Assembly: GCF_002715865.1 (NCBI RefSeq)
Contig: NZ_CP017696.1
Coordinates: 2,108,001 to 2,172,000 of the forward strand
Reading direction: 5' to 3'
Source: Bifidobacterium asteroides DSM 20089
Lineage (GTDB): Bacteria; Actinomycetota; Actinomycetes; Actinomycetales; Bifidobacteriaceae
Length of the DNA: 64,000 bases
Position numbers and translations under genes: made by a program. Below the pieces are notes generated by a model that made no database searches, was not told the DNA's origin, and was given only the letters and a program-made list of their open reading frames with translations. Every line of letters starts with the position of its first letter. The first letter of the stretch is position 1. Below, piece after piece: positions 58,326 through 64,000 of this stretch.

Positions 58326-59330
58326 ATGGCTGAGAATGAATGGCTGAGCAAGGACTATTACAAGGTCCTTGGTGTCTCCAAGGACGCCAGCGAAGCGGAG
58401 ATCACCAAGGCCTACCGCAAGCTTGCCCGCAAATACCATCCCGATCTCAATAAGACCAAGGAGGCTGAGGAGAAGTTCAAGGAGATCTCCGAGGCCTACG
58501 ACGTGCTCAGCAACAAGGAGCAGCGCCAGAAGTATGATGCCATCCGCCAGTTCGGCATGGGGGGAGCCCGGTTCGCCGGCGGCTCCGGCCAGGGTGGCTT
58601 CAACACCGATGCATTCTCGGACATCTTCGGCTCCATGTTCGGCGGGGCCGGGGCGCCAGGAGGCACCCGCATCCGTTTCGGCGATGGTTCCGGACAGCCG
58701 GACTTCGCTGACATCTTCTCCTCCTTCGGTGGGGGTGCCGGCGGTGGCGGTCGGACCGCTTACCAGGAGGCCAGGCCCAGGCCCGTCAAGGGCGAGGATC
58801 GCAATTCGAAAATCGGCCTGTCCTTCCGTCAGGCGGTCAAGGGGGCTACGGTCTCCCTGAGTGTGGGCGGCAAGCGTTTCAAGACGCATATCCCCGCCGG
58901 GGTTCGCAACGGTCAGCGGATCAGGTTGGCCGGCAAGGGTCGGCCTGGCAGGGACGGGGGCGCCAATGGCGACCTCTACCTACAGATCAGCGTCCAGCCC
59001 AGCCAGCGGTTCGCCATGAAGGACAGGGATCTGGTCATGACCCTGCCGGTGACGGTAGCTGAGGCGGCCCTGGGGGCCAAGGTCCAGGCCCGGGACATCG
59101 ACGACCAGGTCGTCACCTTCAGGATCCCGGCCGGCTCCTCCAGCGGCGACGAGATCCGCATCGCCGGCAAGGGGGTTCAGGACAGGCGCGGCAAGGGCGA
59201 CCTGGTGGGGCGGCTTGAGATCCGCATGCCTGGTCGGCTGGGCATGGCCCAGAAGAAGGCCATGCGTGACTTTGCCAAGTCCAGTGGCGACTTCGACGAG
59301 CGGATCGCCGGGGAGCGCATGAAGATATGA
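58326..59330 (+). CDS. dnaJ: DnaJ family co-chaperone without zinc fingers
   Basis: J-domain protein of 334 residues. The J domain ([23 protein letters not shown] in KYHPDLNK) is followed by a long G/F-rich linker (about 75-150) and the two C-terminal beta-domains. The CxxCxGxG cysteine repeats of standard DnaJ are absent, as in CbpA/DnaJ2-type proteins. GGAGA precedes ATG 58326. It stimulates DnaK ATPase. The missing zinc domain should reduce its ability to hold unfolded proteins by itself. Confidence 0.9.
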   Translation: MAENEWLSKDYYKVLGVSKDASEAEITKAYRKLARKYHPDLNKTKEAEEKFKEISEAYDVLSNKEQRQKYDAIRQFGMGGARFAGGSGQGGFNTDAFSDIFGSMFGGAGAPGGTRIRFGDGSGQPDFADIFSSFGGGAGGGGRTAYQEARPRPVKGEDRNSKIGLSFRQAVKGATVSLSVGGKRFKTHIPAGVRNGQRIRLAGKGRPGRDGGANGDLYLQISVQPSQRFAMKDRDLVMTLPVTVAEAALGAKVQARDIDDQVVTFRIPAGSSSGDEIRIAGKGVQDRRGKGDLVGRLEIRMPGRLGMAQKKAMRDFAKSSGDFDERIAGERMKI

Positions 59331-59382
59331 CGATCCGGATGCCGGATCAAGTCGGAGCGAACAGCGGGAAGGAGTGATGACC

Positions 59383-59913
59383 ATGGTCAGGGTGGATCCC
59401 GAGACCAGGCGGATCTATCTGGCCTGCGCTCGCGGCCTGGTGGCCGGGCGCATCAGCCTGGATGCTGCCGACGATGCCGGCTTGGACATCGAGCTGCCGG
59501 TCTTCAGTGTCGGCCAGGTCGGGCAGTTGGCCAACATCCATCCGCAGACCCTGCGCCAATACGACCGGCTGGGTCTGATTGTGCCGGAACGTACCGAGGG
59601 GGGTGCGCGCCGTTACTCCCTGCGGGATCTGGACCGGCTGGGCCAGGCCCAGCATCTGAGCCAGGACGAGTCCATCAACCTGGCTGGCGTGACCAGGATC
59701 CTGGCCCTGGCCGAGGAGAATCGCCAGCTGAGGCGCCAGCTGCGCCGCTCCCACCAGTCACAGGGGTCCAGTATGTTCGCAGCCGCCGCCGATGGCCGGG
59801 TCGTCGAGGTCAGGCGGTCCAGCAGGGCCCGGCTCTGGCGGCAGGACACGACGCATGACGAGGCCGATCCGACTGATTCCAAATCGCTGATCGTCTGGAG
59901 CGTACGCTCCTGA
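59383..59913 (+). CDS. hspR: HspR, MerR-type heat-shock repressor
   Basis: Represses the dnaK operon by binding HAIR. The MerR helix-turn-helix FSVGQVGQLANIHPQTLRQY with the wing GLIVPERTEGGARRYS is intact, then a helix ending in a basic tail (RQLRRSHQS). ATG 59383 is chosen because AAGGAG lies 8 bases ahead; GTG 59374 and ATG 59377 are alternatives. About 176 residues. Being last in its own target operon gives negative feedback, as known in Streptomyces and Mycobacterium. Confidence 0.88.
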   Translation: MVRVDPETRRIYLACARGLVAGRISLDAADDAGLDIELPVFSVGQVGQLANIHPQTLRQYDRLGLIVPERTEGGARRYSLRDLDRLGQAQHLSQDESINLAGVTRILALAEENRQLRRQLRRSHQSQGSSMFAAAADGRVVEVRRSSRARLWRQDTTHDEADPTDSKSLIVWSVRS

Positions 59914-60100
59914 AATGGGTGCGGGGCCTGTGCTATGGTGTACAGGTTGGCCGCTCGCCCAAGAGCTGCGGCTGACTGTCGCCTGAATGCTTTGAGTACG
60001 GGGAAACCGCTTGCGCGAAATTCGTCATTCTCTGCTTTGCACGCGGCCTGCGAACTGTCGACCGACAGTGTCGTTTTCTTCCCTGTTGTGAAAGGTCATT

Positions 60101-60547
60101 GTGACTGCTTCATCCATGCCTGATTCCAATTCGTCCAATTCCGGCCAGTCTGCCGTAGAACCTATGACTTTTGACCAGCTGGGGGTGCCTGAGCCCTTGG
60201 TTCGCGTCCTGCGCAAGGACGGCAAGACCAGGGCCTTCCCCATCCAGCGGGATACCCTGCCTGATGCCCTGGCTGGCCGTGACATTCTGGGACGGGGCCG
60301 GACCGGTTCCGGCAAGACCCTGGCTTTCAGCATCCCTCTGGTGGCTCAACTGGCTGCCTGCGAAGGAGGACGGACCCGCCATGGCCGCGGTGGTGCCGCC
60401 GGTTCAGACAGTCTGCCCCGCCCGCGCGGTCTTGTCCTGGCTCCCACCCGCGAGCTGGCCAATCAGATCGACGTGGCAAAGCGCCGGAAGCGATTGATTT
60501 TCGGGCGCTCGCAGCGTTGCTCAAGGCCGATTGTGTCGAGTTGTTGA
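60101..60547 (+). pseudogene. DEAD-box RNA helicase, cut after motif Ia
   Basis: N-terminal piece of a DEAD-box helicase. It starts at GTG 60101 with AAAGG about 7 bases ahead. MTFDQLGVPEPLVRVL and FPIQRDTLP form the Q-motif region, GRGRTGSGKTLAF is motif I (Walker A), and LVLAPTRELANQID is motif Ia. After about residue 124 the sequence abruptly stops resembling the family and ends at a stop codon at 60547; motif II (DEAD) and the whole second domain are missing. The loss coincides with the truncation of the oppositely oriented YhgE gene. It is therefore a fragment, or a join artefact. Confidence 0.8.
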
Positions 60548-61673
60548 TGCCGTTGGCCGCCGAGACTGTGCTGGTTGTCGTCGCGCCGAGATTGGTGTTG
60601 AGATCGGTGATGGTTTTGATGGAATCGCCGAGGCTCGCGTTTTGTGCCTTGAGCTTGGCGATTGCGTCCGTGCTGCCGGGCACGCCCGCGGTTTCCAGAC
60701 GATTGATGAGGCTGGCGGTGTCGCTGTTGATCTGCTGGGCGGAGGAAAGTGCCGAGCTCGCGTCGCCGTTGGCTTTGGTCAGCCCGGCCGCAATGGAATT
60801 GATGGCGATGTTGGATTGGGAACTGGCCTGTGAAAGCAGGCTTGAGCTCTGGTCGAGCGTGCTGCCGGCGCTGCTGGTGAAATCGTTCAGCGTGTTCTGT
60901 GTGCTGGTGATTGCGGCGGACGCGTCACTCAGCTTTTTGGCCGTTTGTGTATTGGCTTTTTGCGTTCTGTCGAGCGTCCCTTGTGCTGCTTTGGTTTTGT
61001 CGGGAATGCCGTTCAGCGTCGCGGTGAGCTCGGCGATGCCACCGCGTATGTCGCTGACGGAGCGTTGCGCCTTGTCGAGATCGGCCAGAACGTCGGTCGT
61101 GGTGGTATCGGCTTTGGCGTTGATGTCGTCGTCGGTTTGGTTGATGGTGCTCGAAACGACCTTGCTTACCGTGGAGACAAAGGTTTCGTTGACCTGGCTG
61201 TCGACGGTCGAAGCACCGGTGTCGGTCATGCGGCTGGCCAGTGCGTTCGCTTTTTCGTTGACGTAATATTCGAGCGTGGGGCGCGTGCTGCGTCCTTCGA
61301 TGACCCCGGCCACCCGGTCACTGAAGTTCTTGGGGATGACGATGGCAGCGTAGCTTTTCCCGGATTCCACGCGCTGCATGGCCTCGGACTTGTCGGCGAA
61401 TTTCCAACCCAGCTGGTTGTTGCCTTTGAGCTGTTTGACGATCTGATCGCCCATGTTCATCTTGCCGATGGTCTGAGAATCGGTGCCGCGGTCGTTGTTG
61501 GCTACGATCACTTCGATGCTGCTGGTGTTGCCGTAAGGGTTCCAGAAACCGGCGATATTGAACCACGCGTAAAGCGGTGGAATGAAGATGATTCCGAACA
61601 GGACGACCCACGCTGCCGGCACACGCAACAGGCGCACGATATCGCGTCGTACGATGGCCATCACGTTGTTCAT
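60327..61673 (-). pseudogene. YhgE/Pip-family membrane protein, C-terminally cut
   Basis: N-terminal piece of a YhgE/Pip (phage-infection-protein-like, ABC-2-type) membrane protein. From ATG 61673: a first membrane segment (VVLFGIIFIPPLYAWFNIAG, 20-39), then a long extracytoplasmic domain, with NNDRGTDSQ and SYAAIVIPKNFSDRVAGVI as typical motifs, followed by a serine/threonine/alanine-rich coiled region (about 180-390). Family sequence ends near SARKSIASGALP (about 60473-60490); the residues after it are the antisense of the helicase gene. The C-terminal membrane domain that normally completes it is missing. AAGGAG lies 7 bases before the ATG. Confidence 0.8.
60472..60484. other. breakpoint joining two truncated genes
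   Basis: The DEAD-box gene (plus strand) loses family identity after ATCGAC at 60467-60472, and the YhgE gene (minus strand) after its GCTTTGCCA, whose bases lie at 60476-60484. Two unrelated genes broken at the same 10-15 bases imply a join. Confidence 0.7.
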
Positions 61674-62032
61674 AGAGAGGCTCCTTCAAGCTTATTCGTC
61701 GGATGAAATCAAAAACTTCCGACTAGCCCGTCGGGTTCCTGTTTATATTCATTATTATTCCTGCTGTATCACCATATTTGACCCCCTAAATCTTTTGTTC
61801 AAAGCGAATACTTTGTTTATTGGTCAGAAGAGGGCCGTCGCGGCGCCAGGGGGATATCGAGCTTGTGAACGACAGGCATGGCAAGATCGGCATTGTCTGG
61901 TTCGAGCATAGAGCCGACAAGGTGTCAGACCGATTTCAAAGACGTGGGCGAGCCCGGATTCGGGTACGACCACCGCGTTTGGTAGCCTTATAAGAATTGT
62001 AAGAGGACTTGCTCGGGTAAGGGGAGTGGGCT
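61674..62032. other. 359-base divergent region
   Basis: AT-rich region between the divergent YhgE-type and CmpB-type genes, carrying both promoters. AGGGGAG at 62017-62023 is the ribosome site of the next gene. No gene or repeat recognised. Confidence 0.5.
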
Positions 62033-63379
62033 ATGGGAACTGCTCCCGATAATGAAACTTCAAAGAAGTCGGCGGTTTCGCAAACTCTGCGTGACTCGGC
62101 GCAGACTTCGGCAAACGCCCTTGGCAAGGCCGCCAGCAGTGCAGCGGACGCCGTCGTGCATTCGGCCACACGGGCCGCGGAAGGTGTCGGCGATGCCTCG
62201 CGCAGCCTCGCAAACCATGCATCCCAGCACCTGACTCTGATCGGCCATATCTATGGTGTTCTGGTGCTGCTGGTTGGCTTGGTCGGCGTGCCGTACGTCG
62301 GCTATGAGATTTTCGACGGCATCCAGAAGTTCGTTACCGGACGGCTTCACGCCGACCCACTTGATCTGACATTTTTGCTTACTTGTGCGCAGGCGGTTGT
62401 CGCGTTTGCCAACGCCGTCGCCCTGATCGTATTCGGTGTCATGCTGCTGCGCGACATGCGTCGGCACGCGGCACGATGGGCGTACATGATGATGGCCGTG
62501 ACTTTCGTTCAGGGCATGCTGGCGTTGGCATTGCAGGGCCTTGGCCTTGGCGTGGGGCTTTCCATGATCCAGATTGCCATCCTAGTGGCGCTCGCCATCG
62601 CTCTCGATCCGGCGCTGATCGGCGAACGTGCTGTGCGACGCAGGCTCAAGCGGATGGATGAGCACGACGAATACATCGAGGCGAAGGGTGCGGGTATGCT
62701 CGGCCGCGACCCGAGCGGCAAAGGCTACGTCGAGCTCAATGTTTTCAATGTGTTCTGGCTTTTTGTGGTGGGTTGCGTCGGTGGGCTCATCGTCGAGGAG
62801 ATCTATCACCTCATCTTTTACAACGTTTGGCAGGACCGTGCAGGGCTTATCTGGGGACCGTTCTCGCCGATTTACGGGTTCGGGGTCGTGGTGCTGACGA
62901 TGTGCCTGAACCGTCTCTGGCATGCCAACGCCGTCCTGGTTTTCTTTGCCAGTGCGGTTATCGGCGGGACGTTCGAAGCGTTTGTCAGCTGGTTCATGCA
63001 GGTGGCCTTCGGCATTATCGCCTGGAATTATTCAAACGACTGGCTGCCGCTTTTCGGCGGGCGGACCAGTGGCAAATACATGGTTTTCTGGGGGCTGGCG
63101 GGCCTGATCTGGCTGCGTGAGCTGCTGCCACGCATCCTCAAATTCATCAACCTCATCCCGTGGAAGTGGCGTTACGCACTGACCGCTGTCGCGCTGGTGC
63201 TGATGCTCATCGACATCGTCGTCACCCTGATGGCGCTGGATTGCTGGTACGGCCGCGTTGCCGGCCTGCCGCAGACTTCACCGGTCGCCCGCTTCTTTGG
63301 GGAGCATTTTGACAATGCGGTGATGAAACAACGTTTCCAGACCATGAGCATCAATCCTCAGTGGTCTGGCCGTGGGTGA
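62033..63379 (+). CDS. putative ABC transporter permease, CmpB/DUF1113 family membrane protein
   Basis: A 448-residue membrane protein. The first about 60 residues are alanine-rich, charged and repetitive (SQTLRDSAQTSANALGKAAS), perhaps amphipathic. Two clusters of segments follow: about 70-90, 110-140 and 150-195, then after residue 230 the family-like core FWLFVVGCVGGLIVEEIYHL, WGPFSPIYGFG and FGRRTSGKY-like region, typical of the CmpB family (COG4905). Despite the family name, transport activity has not been shown. ATG 62033 is preceded by AGGGGAG. It may be affected by the nearby rearrangement, but the gene is complete. Confidence 0.7.
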   Translation: MGTAPDNETSKKSAVSQTLRDSAQTSANALGKAASSAADAVVHSATRAAEGVGDASRSLANHASQHLTLIGHIYGVLVLLVGLVGVPYVGYEIFDGIQKFVTGRLHADPLDLTFLLTCAQAVVAFANAVALIVFGVMLLRDMRRHAARWAYMMMAVTFVQGMLALALQGLGLGVGLSMIQIAILVALAIALDPALIGERAVRRRLKRMDEHDEYIEAKGAGMLGRDPSGKGYVELNVFNVFWLFVVGCVGGLIVEEIYHLIFYNVWQDRAGLIWGPFSPIYGFGVVVLTMCLNRLWHANAVLVFFASAVIGGTFEAFVSWFMQVAFGIIAWNYSNDWLPLFGGRTSGKYMVFWGLAGLIWLRELLPRILKFINLIPWKWRYALTAVALVLMLIDIVVTLMALDCWYGRVAGLPQTSPVARFFGEHFDNAVMKQRFQTMSINPQWSGRG

Positions 63380-63406
63380 AAACAGCCTATTCCCGGTTCT
63401 GTTTCG

Positions 63407-63504
63407 ACTTTTCATAGTATAACTAGAAAAATCCAGTTTATTGTGTGACTTTTTAATTTATACTATGAAAAGTTGAATAATTTGATATGCTTTTAATAGT
63501 ATAA
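63407..63504 (+). repeat. inverted and direct repeats upstream of the AAA ATPase gene
   Basis: ACTTTTCATAGTATAA (63407-63422) is perfectly inverted at 63458-63473. A third, near-identical copy CTTTTAATAGTATAA (63490-63504) is in direct orientation, 21 bases before the ATPase start. AT-rich with three copies, it suggests an operator array or a hairpin in the leader. Confidence 0.65.
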
Positions 63505-63524
63505 ATGGAAAAGTTGGTGGTGTA

Positions 63525-64000
63525 ATGGTGCGTGATGAAAACAGCAAAGGTGTCGGCATCGAAATACCTAATGCCAAAAAGCTTAATAAAATGTCTGTCG
63601 GCAGGGCCGCCTTGCTTGATAGTTCAACATTGAAGTTGAAGCCGCGACCCGATTATCTTGCCATGTTGGTCAAGTTTCTCGATAATGAGGCTATCAAAGT
63701 CATATCCGGCATGCGCCGCTGTGGGAAATCAAGTCTGCTTATCATGCTTGCGGAGTATTTGCGCGAAATGGGTATTCCGCAAAAAAATATTGTGATGGCT
63801 AATTTCGAGTCTTCTGAGTTCTTTGATGTGACGGATTATCGGAGTTTGACAGCATGGCTATACAAGCGGATGGATGAACCGGAGCATTATTATGTGCTGC
63901 TTGACGAGGTGCAGTTGGTGGATCACTGGGAACGTGCCATCAATGCCCTGCGCGTGGACGCCGATGTGGACATTTATCTGACTGGGTCGAATGCTTATCT
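63525..64000 (+). CDS. AAA+ ATPase (AAA_14/DUF4143 type), partial at window end
   Basis: The first 158 codons of a gene running out of the window. MVRDENSKGVGIE starts it, SGMRRCGKSSLL is the Walker A, NFESSEFFDV and YYVLLDEVQLVDHWE contain the Walker B (LLLDEVQ-like), and DVDIYLTGSNAY is sensor 1. This arrangement is typical of the COG1373 ATPases, which usually run to about 400-450 residues with a C-terminal DUF4143. Their role is unclear; many sit in variable regions. No strong Shine-Dalgarno (only GGTGGTG) precedes ATG 63525. The lower GC than most of the window is notable. Confidence 0.75.
   Translation, partial: MVRDENSKGVGIEIPNAKKLNKMSVGRAALLDSSTLKLKPRPDYLAMLVKFLDNEAIKVISGMRRCGKSSLLIMLAEYLREMGIPQKNIVMANFESSEFFDVTDYRSLTAWLYKRMDEPEHYYVLLDEVQLVDHWERAINALRVDADVDIYLTGSNAY

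Overview
The window looks like chromosomal DNA of a Bifidobacterium. It is high-GC overall and carries one 16S-23S-5S rRNA operon with no tRNA in the spacer. The 16S reads as bifidobacterial, and I lean towards the asteroides/coryneforme/indicum group of insect-gut species from memory of that group, not from a search. The gene set fits too: a dnaK-grpE-dnaJ-hspR operon under a HAIR-type operator, several alpha-glucosidases, an OtsA-OtsB fusion and an IS1249-like element.

Layout. 1-15140 is housekeeping and metabolism: an esterase, a Na+/H+ antiporter, a Ca2+-type P-ATPase, tadA, a TauE/SafE permease, a ketopantoate reductase-like protein, a GH13 alpha-glucosidase, the trehalose synthase/phosphatase fusion and ilvA. 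15141-27522 is an accessory island. It holds a lactococcin-972-type bacteriocin export/immunity pair whose precursor gene is reduced to a broken leader, a coiled-coil gene stopped by an amber codon, a complete IS, an ABC/FtsX pair behind a palindromic operator, an ABC exporter split by one extra A in an A8 tract, a membrane protein and a serine recombinase. 27523-34274 holds a sirtuin and the rRNA operon with its terminator.

34516-44557 holds small enzymes, a 1524-residue surface beta-helix protein with a variant sorting signal, an aldo/keto reductase, a nitroreductase, a DUF4235 protein and a histidine phosphatase. 44558-55324 is an alpha-glucoside utilisation locus: two permeases, a binding protein, GH31 and GH13 glucosidases, a YesL-like protein and a LacI regulator. 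Similar palindromes resembling TTTGCAAACGTTTGCAAA recur in front of its transcription units, which suggests one regulon: import of an alpha-glucoside, cytoplasmic hydrolysis, induction by LacI release.

55553-59913 is the heat-shock operon. At about 60472-60484 there is an abrupt breakpoint. A DEAD-box helicase gene on the plus strand and a YhgE/Pip-type gene on the minus strand are both cut at the same point, so sequence to the right may have been joined by rearrangement or misassembly. The right end has a CmpB-type membrane protein and the start of an AAA ATPase behind a set of inverted and direct repeats.

The most unusual items are the breakpoint, the A8 frameshift in the exporter, the decayed bacteriocin locus, the repeat overlapping the start of the membrane protein next to the recombinase, and the regulon of LacI-type sites.
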